Shown: positions 10,161-20,200, counted from the first letter of the stretch. The stretch is 64,000 nucleotides of DNA from Anaerobacillus sp. CMMVII (GCF_025377685.1 NZ_JACEHK010000012.1:1-64000), one strand, 5' to 3'. Numbers and translations are program-made. Notes: a model not told the origin generated them from the letters alone.

Positions 10161-11631
10161 CTTTCAACATCTCCTTTATCGCCTCACGAGCTACAATTCG
10201 ATCATCAAAAAAGCTCGTTTCTTTCCCGATGATTTGGTATGTCTCATGCCCTTTGCCTGCTATCACAATTACATCATGTTCTTTCGCCTGTTTTATAGCA
10301 AATTGAATAGCCTGTTTACGATCAACAAGCGACGTGTGATCACTTGCATCTGTTAACCCACACTCCATATCGGCAATGATTTGCTCTGGATTTTCGCTTC
10401 GTGGGTTATCTGAAGTTAATATCACAAAATCACTAAGTTCGCTTGCAATCTTTGCCATTAGTGGTCGTTTTGTTTTGTCACGATCACCACCACATCCGAC
10501 GACAACATGAATTTCTCCTTTTGCAAATTCACGTACAGTGTTCAAAACATTCTCTAAACTATCTGGGGTATGAGCATAATCGACGATTACCGTAAAACTT
10601 TGTCCAGCATCAACAGGTTCAAAACGACCTGAGACTCCTTCCACTTCTTCTAATGAGTCAATTATTGCTGATAAGGGGACATTTTCAACTAGACCAACTG
10701 TCATTGCCGCTAGAGCATTATAGACACTAAACTTGCCAATCATTTTTAATTGCACAGACGTTCGTTCACCAAAAGCAATCACCTCAAATGATGTTCCTTG
10801 CGCAGTAATTTGGATGTTCGTTGCTTTAACGTCGCATTCACGATCAATTCCATATGTAACAACTTGTGCCGAAGTCATTTTTTCGTATTCAAGAGAAGCT
10901 GGATCATCTCCATTTAAAACAGCTATTTTCAGTTTTTGATTTGAATAGGTATTTCCTAATTGAGCAAATAATAATCCTTTGGCATTTCGATAGGCTTCCA
11001 TGGTTTCATGGTAATCAAGATGGTCTTGTGTGAGATTTGTAAAAACGGCAATATTAAAATCACAGCCCCTGACCCTCCCTAGGTGAAGCGCATGACTTGA
11101 TACCTCCATAATGGCCGTGTCAACTCTTCTGTCAACCATCTCAGCAAAAATTTGTTGTAACGATAATGATTCCGGAGTGGTGTTTTTTGTATCAAACGTT
11201 TCATCAGCAATCTTCATATACATCGTGCCAATTAATCCAGTTTTTTTGTTCGTATCATTCAATATCTTTTCGATTAGATGGGTAGTTGTCGTTTTCCCGT
11301 TCGTCCCTGTCACACCAATTAGACTTAACTTTGTTGTCGGATGATCATAAAAGAAATTAGCGACTATAGCCATTGCCCGCTTTGTATCTTTAACTAATAC
11401 AACCGGAATATCTACATTTAATGGTTTTTGCGAGATAATAGCAACCGCTCCATTCTCAACAGCTTGCACCGCGTAATCGTGTCCATCTACTGTATATCCT
11501 TCAACACAAATAAATAGACTTCCGTCTTTCACCTGCCGGGAGTCCATTTCAATTGACGTAATAGTAGGATTCGTAGAGCCAGTTTTTTTATATTCATATA
11601 AACTGCTAATAAGTTCATCTAGTTTTTTCAT
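10150..11631 (-). CDS. murE: UDP-MurNAc-tripeptide synthetase MurE (meso-DAP adding)
   Basis: Cytoplasmic Mur ligase that adds the third stem-peptide residue. The 493-aa product has the ATP loop GVTGTNGKTTTT (106-117), the HGLD-type N-terminal fold with IEMDSRQV, and DNPR at about 408-411. DNPR is the motif known to select meso-diaminopimelate, so the peptidoglycan is predicted to be A1-gamma type as in most Bacillus. It is separated from spoVD by 198 bp of hairpin-forming sequence. Confidence 0.96.
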   Translation of the reverse strand: MKKLDELISSLYEYKKTGSTNPTITSIEMDSRQVKDGSLFICVEGYTVDGHDYAVQAVENGAVAIISQKPLNVDIPVVLVKDTKRAMAIVANFFYDHPTTKLSLIGVTGTNGKTTTTHLIEKILNDTNKKTGLIGTMYMKIADETFDTKNTTPESLSLQQIFAEMVDRRVDTAIMEVSSHALHLGRVRGCDFNIAVFTNLTQDHLDYHETMEAYRNAKGLLFAQLGNTYSNQKLKIAVLNGDDPASLEYEKMTSAQVVTYGIDRECDVKATNIQITAQGTSFEVIAFGERTSVQLKMIGKFSVYNALAAMTVGLVENVPLSAIIDSLEEVEGVSGRFEPVDAGQSFTVIVDYAHTPDSLENVLNTVREFAKGEIHVVVGCGGDRDKTKRPLMAKIASELSDFVILTSDNPRSENPEQIIADMECGLTDASDHTSLVDRKQAIQFAIKQAKEHDVIVIAGKGHETYQIIGKETSFFDDRIVAREAIKEMLKGEL

Positions 11632-11706
11632 AATACTTACCTCACAATCGTTTGCTTACTTACTATCGTAACTTATAAAAGTAGATTTTAAACTCTACTT
11701 TTACTA

Positions 11707-11805
11707 TTAAATGTTGAATTTTTAATTTTGGTTTCAACTTTAAAACAAAATTGAAAATTCAACATTTAAATTCACTAACATAGGGACGCTTAGTCCCTAT
11801 GTTAG
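11707..11805. repeat. Two consecutive hairpins between spoVD and murE
   Basis: The first is a 24-base inverted repeat (11707-11730 with 11746-11769, one mismatch, AT-rich, containing AAATGTTGAATTTT). The second is a perfect 13-bp stem CTAACATAGGGAC (11775-11787) with GTCCCTATGTTAG (11793-11805) around GCTTA. Neither has a clear T-run in the spoVD direction, so this is a structured spacer or partial terminator. Confidence 0.7.
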
Positions 11806-11829
11806 CTTTCAAAAACACATAGATTCATT

Positions 11830-13764
11830 TTAATCTTCACTTACCGTTTTGTCACCTAGTAATATTCGGATTGTGGAATATTGATTTACTTTTAGACCCG
11901 GATCTGGGGATTGTGCTAATACTATGTCTCCTTCACCACTAATATCTAATTTCAATTCATAATAGGATTCATTTATTTCTCGTCTCGTTCTTCCTACTAA
12001 ATCTGGTACAACGACTAAAGGTTGATCAGACCAAATTCGTTCTTTCTCTATCTGATCTTTTCGCTTTTCTATTCCCATGGCCCTTAAGCTATCACCAATG
12101 ATTTTCCCAACAATAGGCGCCGCCACAACACCACCAAATTGAACTGTCCCTTTTGGATTATCGATTGCAACGTACACGACAATTTGAGGATCATCTGCAG
12201 GGGCAAAACCAATAAATGATACAATATGATTATTTTCTAAATAGCGACCACCTTGCGCTTTTTGGGCAGTACCCGTTTTCCCACCTACACGATAACCTTC
12301 GACAAATGCACCTTTTCCGGTACCTTTGGCCACAACATTTTCAAGAGCATAACGAACTAAAGCACTCGTTTCATCTGAGATGACTCTTCGCTTAGTAACT
12401 GGTTGAGTGAAATCTAGTGTTTCTCCTGTCATTGGATCTATCCATTCCTTAGCTATAAACGGAGTGTACAAATACCCTCCATTAATCGCTGCCGAAACAG
12501 CAGTAACTTGTTGGAGCGGAGTTACTGCCACACCTTGACCAAAAGCTGTAGTTGCTTGTTCAAGCGGGCCGACACGGTCACGATTAAATAATATCCCTTT
12601 ACCTTCACCTTGTAAATCAATACCTGTCTTTTCTCCAAACCCAAACTTTTCGATATAATCAAACAAACGATCTTTACCTAAACGCTCACCCAACACAACA
12701 AAACCTGGGTTACATGAATTTTGAACAACTTCTAAAAACGTTTGATGTCCATGTCCGCCTTTTTTCCAACAGCGAAGACGATGTCCTGAGACCTCAATAA
12801 AACCTGGATCATTAAATGTATCCTTTTCAAGATCTACCTCGCCTTCTTCAAGTGCCGCCGCAAGGGTAATAATTTTAAACGTCGACCCTGGCTCGTATTG
12901 CATCCAAACCGGTTTGTTTTGATTATAAATTTCAGGTGGAACGTTTCGGAAATTTTCTGGATCATAGTCTGGTCTGCTAGACATACCTAATATCTCACCT
13001 GTATTAGGGTTCATCGCAATGGCAATTGCACCGTCTGGCTTATAAATAGCTTCTGCAATATCAAGTTCCCGTTCAATGATGGTTTGTACCTTTGTATCAA
13101 TGGTTAATTTCAGATCCAAACCGTCGACTGGTTGTGTGTATTCATCTGCTAAATTTGGCATCCTGCGTCCTTTGGCGTCAGAAAAAAAGGACACATAGCC
13201 TTTTTGGCCACTTAACTTCTCATCATAATAAAGTTCAATACCTGTTAAACCCTGATTATCAATACCCGCGAAACCTAGAACGTGAGATAAATAATTCCCA
13301 AAAGGATAGTGGCGCTTATTATCTTCAGCAATGTAGACACCCGGGATACCAAGGGCACGAACTTCATTTGCTAGCTGATTGCTAATTTTTCTACCTTCTG
13401 GGTTGATACGGACGATTGATTCCTTTTTGGTAAGTAACCCGTAAACTTTCGTATGATCCATCCTTAAAACATCTGCTAACTTTTGCGAGTCCTCTGCAGG
13501 ATTTTTAATTTGCCTTGGTACGATTAATACTGATGGTGCACTAACATTCGTTGCTAACGGAATTCCATTGCGATCTAGAATTTCACCTCTATTTGCCTCA
13601 AATGGAATATTACGACTCCATAAATCCTCAGCTCGATCCGTCAAATCATTTCCCAGTGCAAATTGGACATATCCCAGTCTTAACACAATTACAAAAAAGA
13701 ATAATAAACCGAAAGATAACACGAAAACTAAACGTCTTCGTACAGTAACATTTGAAACACGCAC
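11830..13764 (-). CDS. spoVD: Stage V sporulation transpeptidase SpoVD (class B PBP)
   Basis: Membrane-anchored class B penicillin-binding protein needed for spore cortex peptidoglycan, partner of SpoVE. The 644-aa product has an N-terminal membrane helix (about 12-32), the PBP dimerisation domain (55-210) and a transpeptidase domain with active-site Ser294 in GSTFK, SCN at 350-352 and KTGTA at 496-500. One C-terminal PASTA domain (about 575-640, VVVPDLVGRTRREI) follows. A single PASTA domain and the 3-prime position relative to pbpB match B. subtilis SpoVD. Confidence 0.95.
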   Translation of the reverse strand: MRVSNVTVRRRLVFVLSFGLLFFFVIVLRLGYVQFALGNDLTDRAEDLWSRNIPFEANRGEILDRNGIPLATNVSAPSVLIVPRQIKNPAEDSQKLADVLRMDHTKVYGLLTKKESIVRINPEGRKISNQLANEVRALGIPGVYIAEDNKRHYPFGNYLSHVLGFAGIDNQGLTGIELYYDEKLSGQKGYVSFFSDAKGRRMPNLADEYTQPVDGLDLKLTIDTKVQTIIERELDIAEAIYKPDGAIAIAMNPNTGEILGMSSRPDYDPENFRNVPPEIYNQNKPVWMQYEPGSTFKIITLAAALEEGEVDLEKDTFNDPGFIEVSGHRLRCWKKGGHGHQTFLEVVQNSCNPGFVVLGERLGKDRLFDYIEKFGFGEKTGIDLQGEGKGILFNRDRVGPLEQATTAFGQGVAVTPLQQVTAVSAAINGGYLYTPFIAKEWIDPMTGETLDFTQPVTKRRVISDETSALVRYALENVVAKGTGKGAFVEGYRVGGKTGTAQKAQGGRYLENNHIVSFIGFAPADDPQIVVYVAIDNPKGTVQFGGVVAAPIVGKIIGDSLRAMGIEKRKDQIEKERIWSDQPLVVVPDLVGRTRREINESYYELKLDISGEGDIVLAQSPDPGLKVNQYSTIRILLGDKTVSED

Positions 13765-13849
13765 AACTATATCCCCCTTATCTTAGGTACATTTGTAGGC
13801 TTGTTTCACTTTATGCTTGTACGATTAGATTTAGACCACTTGTCCTTTA

Positions 13850-16042
13850 TTACTCCGTGGTTACTTTATCGTCATCCTCATCTTCTTCACCCAAAAAGTC
13901 CTCTTCGCTTATAGTATCAGGTGCAGCTAATTCAATAACAAGATAGTCACCTTCGTTTAACTTACGATTTGCAGGTATACTCTGTTTTACAACGAAACCA
14001 GTTCCTATGAAATTAGCATTTAAATCTAAAAGATGAGCTAGTTTCATTACATCACGTAAGGACCAACCTACAATATCGGGCATGGTAAAGGAAGTTCCTT
14101 CTGTTTGCAAAATTATTTTCTCACCGGGTAAAAGCATCGTTCCACTAGTCGGGACTTGAGATACAATTTTAGTTCCTGAACCAACGATATGAACATCTAA
14201 ACCTATAGCTGCCAATTCAGATCTACTACTAACAACATCCTTGCCCGTAAAATCTACAATAAGGGACCCTTCATCGATATACCCACCATTACTCGAATGA
14301 GCATTTGGAGAGATATTTAAATATTGAAGACTATGCTTCATCACCGATGTGAAGATTTGTGAAACCGGAGCTGAACCTTGTTCATAAAGCTCAATTTTTG
14401 GACGATCTACAGCAACATAAACAATAAGCTGTGGGTTAGATTTAGGGGCAACGCCGATAAATGAATAAATATATTGCCCATGGCCACTTAGATAGCCTGG
14501 TCCTTCCGGATTTGATATTTCAGCAGTACCAGTTTTACCTGCTATTTCAAATCCTTCAATATAATACGGCTTACCTGTTCCTGCAGGTGAGGTAACAACA
14601 GTCTCCATTAATTCCAATACTTTTTCTGCTGTTTTAATTGATATAGGTTCACCTACAATCGTTGGTTCAGTGGTTTTTACCAATTCGCCTGTATGTGGAT
14701 TAACGATGCTGTTAATGATATAAGGTTTCATCATTTTACCGCCATTTGCTATAGCAGTGGCAGCTTGAATTTGTTGAATTGGTGTAATCGCTGACCCTTG
14801 CCCAAATGCTGTTGTAGCCGCATCAATTAAGTACGAATCAGCAATTAAACTACTAGCTTCATTAGGAAGATCAATTCCTGTTGGATTTCGAAACCCGAAT
14901 CGGTCTAAGTAATCGTATAAACGTTCGGGTCCTAACCTCTCCATAGCTAAAATTGAGAAAGCAACATTCGAAGAACGTTGAAAACCTTCATCAAATGGGA
15001 TTTTGCCCCAACCTAAACCTTGATTATGGTCACGTACTCTACGTCCACCGATTTGATAACTACCAGATTGAAAGAGTTCTTCGCCATTGTATACTCCTTC
15101 CTCAATTGCTGCTGCTAGCGAGAATATTTTCATTGTAGAACCAGGCTCAAAGCGAGATGAGACTGCAAAATTCGTATAATTTGTTATTTCTTCATAAAAA
15201 TTTGGATTAAAGCTTGGTCTGTTACTCATTGCTAGAATTTCACCCGTTTTTGGATCTGCAACAATTGCCATCATACGTTCTGGTTTATAACGCTCGTCTA
15301 CTTGCGACATGACCTGCTCAAGAGCCATTTGGATGTTCGCATCAAGGGTTAAATAAACATCAAATCCATTTTTCGGCATTTCAATGGTTTCTTCAATATT
15401 TGGAAGTTTAATTCTTTTACGGTCACTTAAATATTGAACAAAACCATCTTCTTTTTCTAACAGTTCATTTAAACTACTCTCAAGTCCCATCCTTGCTTTA
15501 GACATATCTCGTTCAGTATAACCAATGACGTGTGAGGCAAAAGTTTGTTTAGGATAATAACGTCGGGGCTCTTTTCTAAACGTAATTCCTTTAAGTTCTA
15601 GGTCTTCAATTTCTCGTTTTTTCTCTAAACTTAAATTTTTTGTCCCTATACCTAATTCTACTTGGAAACGACCATCTACCGAAAGTAGCCTCTCTAAATC
15701 TTCAGCACTTCTTTCAACAATAGGTGCTAATTTCTCTGCTGTTACTTTTGGGTCCTCAACACGATTCCTAGAGTCTTTATCTAATATCGCAACAAGTGTG
15801 TATGATGGAATTTCTTCAGCAAGTGCGTCACCAAATCGATCATAAATTGTCCCACGTTTTCCTTCAACAATCTGTTTTGTTGTCCAGCGGTTTTCGGCGA
15901 TTGTTTGGAGCTCCTGCCCGTTCACACTCTTATTCACCTGTATATACCCAATTCTAGTAAATAATAAAGAAAATAGTAAAATAAATACACCAAGTAACAC
16001 CACTGCTCTAACATTCATTTTATTAAATTTAAAAGTAGCCAA
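13850..16042 (-). CDS. pbpB: Division transpeptidase PBP 2B (PbpB)
   Basis: Class B penicillin-binding protein that cross-links septal peptidoglycan and is an essential division protein in Bacillus. In order: an N-terminal membrane helix, the dimerisation domain (about 60-230), and a transpeptidase domain with GSTMK (Ser about 302), SSN (about 357) and KTGTA (about 503). Two C-terminal PASTA domains follow. It ends in an acidic tail, EEDFLGEEDEDDD. I prefer the TTG at 16042, with AGGTGA six bases upstream; a GTG at 16051 lies inside that site. It follows ftsL as in other Bacillaceae. Confidence 0.94.
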   Translation of the reverse strand: MATFKFNKMNVRAVVLLGVFILLFSLLFTRIGYIQVNKSVNGQELQTIAENRWTTKQIVEGKRGTIYDRFGDALAEEIPSYTLVAILDKDSRNRVEDPKVTAEKLAPIVERSAEDLERLLSVDGRFQVELGIGTKNLSLEKKREIEDLELKGITFRKEPRRYYPKQTFASHVIGYTERDMSKARMGLESSLNELLEKEDGFVQYLSDRKRIKLPNIEETIEMPKNGFDVYLTLDANIQMALEQVMSQVDERYKPERMMAIVADPKTGEILAMSNRPSFNPNFYEEITNYTNFAVSSRFEPGSTMKIFSLAAAIEEGVYNGEELFQSGSYQIGGRRVRDHNQGLGWGKIPFDEGFQRSSNVAFSILAMERLGPERLYDYLDRFGFRNPTGIDLPNEASSLIADSYLIDAATTAFGQGSAITPIQQIQAATAIANGGKMMKPYIINSIVNPHTGELVKTTEPTIVGEPISIKTAEKVLELMETVVTSPAGTGKPYYIEGFEIAGKTGTAEISNPEGPGYLSGHGQYIYSFIGVAPKSNPQLIVYVAVDRPKIELYEQGSAPVSQIFTSVMKHSLQYLNISPNAHSSNGGYIDEGSLIVDFTGKDVVSSRSELAAIGLDVHIVGSGTKIVSQVPTSGTMLLPGEKIILQTEGTSFTMPDIVGWSLRDVMKLAHLLDLNANFIGTGFVVKQSIPANRKLNEGDYLVIELAAPDTISEEDFLGEEDEDDDKVTTE

Positions 16043-16084
16043 GATGATCACCTATTATATGTGAAAAACTAGTCCAAATTTGAA

Positions 16085-16440
16085 CTAGTTTTGCACAACC
16101 TTTACATTTTTATCGTTCAACGTCATCCCAAGCTGTTCTGTTGCAATTTGTAGTATCCGATCAGGCGCAGAAAGTTCAGTTACTTGCAACTGTAGTGCTT
16201 CATTATTCGTAACTTGGTTGTTAATTGAGCGTTCTAGGGCATGAATTTCACTATTTGTTATGTAGATAGAAGCATAGGTTGAAATGATTAAATAGGCAGC
16301 AAAGGCAACTCCAATAATCGTTGTGAAGTACAAAAACTTTTCACCGCTTGTAATCCGACTTTTAACTCTTGGATCTTTTTGTTTGCTCGTAGTAATATCA
16401 TGATTTGAATTCTCTCTAGCTGTCTTGCAAGATTGCTCAT
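16085..16440 (-). CDS. ftsL: Cell division protein FtsL, frameshift near the start
   Basis: Short bitopic division protein that forms a coiled-coil complex with DivIC. One membrane helix (FLYFTTIIGVAFAAYLIIS) is followed by a heptad region (IHALERSINNQVTNNEALQLQV) and ILQIATEQLGMTL. The frame with the body of the protein has only a TTG at 16444. The ATG at 16440, in another frame, gives MSNLARQLE, which resembles the MSNLA start I recall for B. subtilis FtsL, and has GGAGG 9 bases upstream. I infer one missing base near 16400. Repaired length is about 118 aa. It lies directly after rsmH. Confidence 0.85.
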
Positions 16441-16444
16441 TCAA

Positions 16445-17385
16445 TCAAACCTCCTTTTGTTTTTCAGCAATTCGTAGTTTTGCAGAGCGCGACCGCTTAT
16501 TTGCATCTACCTCATCATCCGACGGTACAATCGGTTTTCTTGTAATTAATTTTAGGATAGGTTCGTATCCTTCAGGAATTACTGGCATATTCCTTGGGAT
16601 TTCAGGACCAGTACTAGCTTCCTTAAAAACACTTTTACAAATACGATCTTCTAGCGAGTGGAACGTTATGACAGCAATTCGACCACCAACTTTGGTAATC
16701 TCAATAGCCCCTTTAACGGCATCCTCAAACGCTTGAAGTTCATCATTGACAGCGATACGTATCGCCTGAAATGTTCGTTTTGCAGGATGTCCACCCGTTC
16801 TCCTTGCCGGAGCCGGAATGGCGTCTTTAATAATTTCAACCAATTCCCCTGTCGTTTCAATACGCTTATGATTTCGATAAGCTTCTATTTTCCGGGCAAT
16901 TTGTTTTGCAAAACGCTCCTCACCATATTTGGAAATAATCCGCATTAGTTCATGAAAAGACCACTCATTAACTATTTCTTCTGCGGTTAGTGGTGAAGAT
17001 TGATCCATTCGCATGTCCAATGGAGCATCATGATTATAGCTAAAACCTCGATCTGCTTCATCTAGTTGTGGAGATGATACTCCCAGATCAAAAAGTACAC
17101 CATCTACACGTTCAACACCACGCTGATTTAATTCATGAACTAAATAACGAAAATTACTTTTAATAATGGTAAATCGACCTTCGTATTCTGACAACTTTTC
17201 TTTCGCATGCATAATAGCAATGTCGTCTTGATCAAAGCATATAAATGTCCCTCGGTTGATAATTGCGACAAGATTAATTCTGAGTGGCCTGCCCCCCCAA
17301 GAGTACAGTCTACATAAATGCCATCTCGCTTAATATTTAATCCAGCTACGGATTCTTCCTTTAAAACTGTAATGTGATCGAACAT
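16445..17385 (-). CDS. rsmH: 16S rRNA (cytosine1402-N4)-methyltransferase RsmH (MraW), one frameshift
   Basis: SAM-dependent methyltransferase that modifies C1402 of 16S rRNA. It starts at the ATG at 17385 ([13 protein letters not shown]), with AAGGTG upstream. The SAM-binding loop is [11 protein letters not shown]. Later motifs are [30 protein letters not shown] and [11 protein letters not shown]. The frame breaks at 17234-17236, where one T of TTT is missing on the coding strand; repair gives [19 protein letters not shown] and about 313 aa. It is conserved and nearly always intact, so a sequencing error is likely. The 3-prime end abuts ftsL. Confidence 0.93.
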
Positions 17386-17504
17386 AATAAACACCTTCTT
17401 ATGGATATGTACTTTTTCTATGTTGCAACAAATGAGAGCTGTTTATCCTACATTGACCAATTTGTTTACTAATCAAATACACGAACCCTCGATTATCGAA
17501 AAAC

Positions 17505-17936
17505 TTATAAATCAAAATCAACAATTCCTTCTGCAATTTCACTAAAGGAATCTTCAGATTGAGCAAAGTACTCCTCCCAAGTGGACTTACTCCATACCTC
17601 CACACGATTGGAAACACCAATGACAACACATTCCTTCTCCAAACTTGCATATTGACGCAATGGCTGTGAAACAAGAATTCTTCCTTGTTTATCTAATTCA
17701 CATTCCGTTGCTCCTGAAAAGAAAAAGCGTGTAAAAGCTCTAGCATCTTTTTTTGTAAACGGTAAAGCTTTTAATTTCTGTTCTAATAGCTTCCATTCAC
17801 TTTCAGGATAAACGAATAAACACTGATCTAATCCTCTTGTAATCACAAAGTTAGGGCCTAATTCTTCACGAAATTTGGCAGGAATGATCATCCTTCCTTT
17901 TTCATCAATCGTATGATGATATTCCCCCATAAACAT
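17505..17936 (-). CDS. mraZ: Transcriptional regulator MraZ
   Basis: First gene of the division and cell-wall cluster: a DNA-binding protein with two AbrB-like MraZ domains that forms a ring and represses its own operon. The 143-aa product begins [15 protein letters not shown], contains the paired signature segments [23 protein letters not shown] and ends near [27 protein letters not shown] site lies 7 bases before the ATG. The phased boxes at 17955-17998 immediately upstream are its likely operator. Confidence 0.96.
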   Translation of the reverse strand: MFMGEYHHTIDEKGRMIIPAKFREELGPNFVITRGLDQCLFVYPESEWKLLEQKLKALPFTKKDARAFTRFFFSGATECELDKQGRILVSQPLRQYASLEKECVVIGVSNRVEVWSKSTWEEYFAQSEDSFSEIAEGIVDFDL

Positions 17937-17954
17937 GTGAAGTTCCCCCTCTCC

Positions 17955-17998
17955 CCCACTTTATACATTTAAATACCACATTCCCCCACTTTCTACCA
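17955..17998 (-). promoter_or_regulatory. MraZ-box operator array
   Basis: On the minus strand TGGT, TGGG and TGGT lie exactly 10 bases apart (17995-17998, 17985-17988, 17975-17978). A further TGGG in the same phase is at 17955-17958. MraZ of other bacteria binds TGGGN-type repeats with a 10-bp period, so this is a good candidate for autoregulation of the cluster. AAAGTGGGGG occurs twice. Confidence 0.7.
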
Positions 17999-18022
17999 CT
18001 CAATTTTTAAAATTCTTGGTAA

Positions 18023-18058
18023 TAAAAAAAAATCCTGCAATCATAACAGGATTTTTTT
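18023..18058. terminator. Bidirectional terminator between bshC and mraZ
   Basis: AATCCTG and CAGGATT form a stem around nine bases. T-runs follow in both directions (nine on the minus strand, seven on the plus strand). It would end bshC transcription before the mraZ promoter. Confidence 0.85.
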
Positions 18059-18099
18059 CGGCATTATTTATTAATGATTAAAATTAGTCTCGTTATTTG

Positions 18100-19725
18100 T
18101 CAATTTAAATAAACTAGTTTGTGGTTATCGTTTAACTCAAATGGTAGTTCCGCTAACTTAACAACAAAATCCAAACCATAGTCATTTAAGTATCTAACGA
18201 TATTCAGACTCCGTTCCTGGAGTCCACCAATTGGACGAATATTGGCTTCAATAAGGTCAAATTTTAACCATTGGTGATCATAGTTTTGTCGAACACTTTT
18301 TTCTACTTTTTGTGCTAAAAACGCAATTTCCTTTTTAATGATTTGTTCATTTTTATGCGCAAGCTGTTCTAAACCTTTATCATATTGAATAACAAGGTCT
18401 CGTAGAGGTCTGTGGGCTTTCTCCACCTCACTTAAGACTTTCTGAACCGTTTCATCAATACTAGCCTTTTTCTCCCAAAACTCTATATTTCTCCGGATAT
18501 TACCAAGCCCTTCACTTACGACACCAGCGACAGCTGAACCATCTTCGTTAAGCCATTTGGCAATCTGAGGCTCTACAAGAGTTATTGAAAGTCTAGGTAC
18601 TACAGGTGGAACTTTATACCCAAATAAATGAAATACCTTCTTTAAAGAAGCCCAGTAAGCTATTTCGCCCGGACCGGCTACAAAAGCCAATACAGGTAAT
18701 AAAAACTCCTGCATCAGAGGTCTTGTCACAACATTATTGCTAAAATTCTCTGGTTCTTGTTCAATTAAAGACAGTAATTCTTCTTTTGTAAATGAACACA
18801 ACTGTTGTTTATCTATATATAAACCTTGATTATTTCGTTCTAACAGTAGTCTTGTCCCCTGAAAATGATAAAAAAGATGTGCATTGTTTTCAGTACGTTC
18901 GATAGGCTCACCATAATCATTGTCCACCAGAGAATCTGCAGTATCGAGAAAACAATCATTTACTAAACGATTGTTTTCAACAAGCTCTTTTAAAAAAGGA
19001 ATTTCCAACGTCCTAACCTGTTTATGATGAGAATTGATCAAGACAATCCCACTACGCTTAAATAGTTTGTGGATTAAAGAACTAAAGAAATCAACATAGG
19101 TTTCACTTGTTAAAATAGAATCATTTATTTCCTTTAACAATCCACCTGTATTTTTTGATTCGTTACTATCAACCATGACGTTTAAAACTAGATCCTTGAT
19201 CGCTTCTTTATCTAACTCAAGGTCAGATACAGATCTTTTTCGGTTATTTTCTTGATTAACCCTACGCTTTTGAAGCTTCCCTGACCCAACACTATAGATA
19301 TGGTTAATCTCATCAAAATCATGATCTTCACCAGCAATCCAAAACACAGGAACTACAGGTACAGATAACTTAGCTTCTTGGATTTTTGCTAGCTTTAAAA
19401 TTGTAATTATTTTATGTATTGTATAAAGAGGACCGGTTAAAACTCCCGCCTGCTGGCCACCTACTACAGCAACTGCATTCTCATCTAATAACTTTTCAAT
19501 GTTCGTTACAGTTTCAGAAGAACAATGATATTTCTTATTATATTCTAATAAATGTTCAGTAAGAGCCTCTCTTTGAAAACTTCGTTGCTTCAATTCCATT
19601 TGGCGCTCAAAGTAATGCCCTTGATTTTTATAAGAATAATCAAAAAATGTTTGTAGAGGTTGAACGCTATTTAGGTAATCCTTCATTAATTTTGAGTGAT
19701 TTAATTGACATTCTTCTAGTAACAA
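18100..19725 (-). CDS. bshC: Bacillithiol biosynthesis cysteine-adding enzyme BshC
   Basis: Cytoplasmic enzyme that adds cysteine to GlcN-malate in the last step of bacillithiol synthesis, the low-molecular-weight thiol of Bacillus. The 541-aa length is normal for the family. Recognisable segments are VGGQQAGVLTGPLYTIHK, PVVPVFWIAGEDHDFDEINH, FVAGPGEIAYWASLK and a C-terminal coiled coil with IRPIGGLQERSLNI. It starts with TTG at 19725, with GGGGAGGTG 8 bases upstream. Its place between panE and mraZ is the usual one. Confidence 0.95.
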   Translation of the reverse strand: MLLEECQLNHSKLMKDYLNSVQPLQTFFDYSYKNQGHYFERQMELKQRSFQREALTEHLLEYNKKYHCSSETVTNIEKLLDENAVAVVGGQQAGVLTGPLYTIHKIITILKLAKIQEAKLSVPVVPVFWIAGEDHDFDEINHIYSVGSGKLQKRRVNQENNRKRSVSDLELDKEAIKDLVLNVMVDSNESKNTGGLLKEINDSILTSETYVDFFSSLIHKLFKRSGIVLINSHHKQVRTLEIPFLKELVENNRLVNDCFLDTADSLVDNDYGEPIERTENNAHLFYHFQGTRLLLERNNQGLYIDKQQLCSFTKEELLSLIEQEPENFSNNVVTRPLMQEFLLPVLAFVAGPGEIAYWASLKKVFHLFGYKVPPVVPRLSITLVEPQIAKWLNEDGSAVAGVVSEGLGNIRRNIEFWEKKASIDETVQKVLSEVEKAHRPLRDLVIQYDKGLEQLAHKNEQIIKKEIAFLAQKVEKSVRQNYDHQWLKFDLIEANIRPIGGLQERSLNIVRYLNDYGLDFVVKLAELPFELNDNHKLVYLN

Positions 19726-19813
19726 TCTGCATACACCTCCCCTTGAAAATCTTTTCCTGAAATAATTTAGAGTATAGCAGACTCAGTACATTTTCGCCAA
19801 TGATTAACATTAT

Positions 19814-20200
19814 CTATGTAACTAGATAAATACTAATAAACAATCCATATGCACTTAGTACTAAATAAAAAATAACAAACAAGAGAAAATTAAACCTCCA
19901 AATACCTTTCAGCAATTTTCCAAATTGAATATCATCTGAAACCTTCCAATGAATAATTGTAAAAATCATCGCTACGATAAGGATAAATATAATAATTACC
20001 CACAATAAAGATTTAGACCATATTTCATACGCGATAAAATATACTGCGATTATAAAAAAACATGCTGAGACATCAACGGCTAGTTTCAGTGATTTCTTTT
20101 TATTTTTCGTTGTCTTAACAGTAATAATATAAATAATGTAAAACGTAAAAATCGGTAGCGTTACAAAAGTCGCTACTAACCAAGCCAAAGCTTCACTCAC
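19814..20200 (-). CDS. DUF3397 membrane protein
   Basis: 128-aa protein with about four hydrophobic helices separated by short basic loops (KTTKNKKKSLK after the first). It matches what I know of the DUF3397 family, commonly encoded between panE and bshC in Bacillaceae. The ATG overlaps the panE stop by four bases, so the two are probably co-translated. No catalytic motif is visible and the function is unknown. Confidence 0.75.
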   Translation of the reverse strand: MSEALAWLVATFVTLPIFTFYIIYIITVKTTKNKKKSLKLAVDVSACFFIIAVYFIAYEIWSKSLLWVIIIFILIVAMIFTIIHWKVSDDIQFGKLLKGIWRFNFLLFVIFYLVLSAYGLFISIYLVT

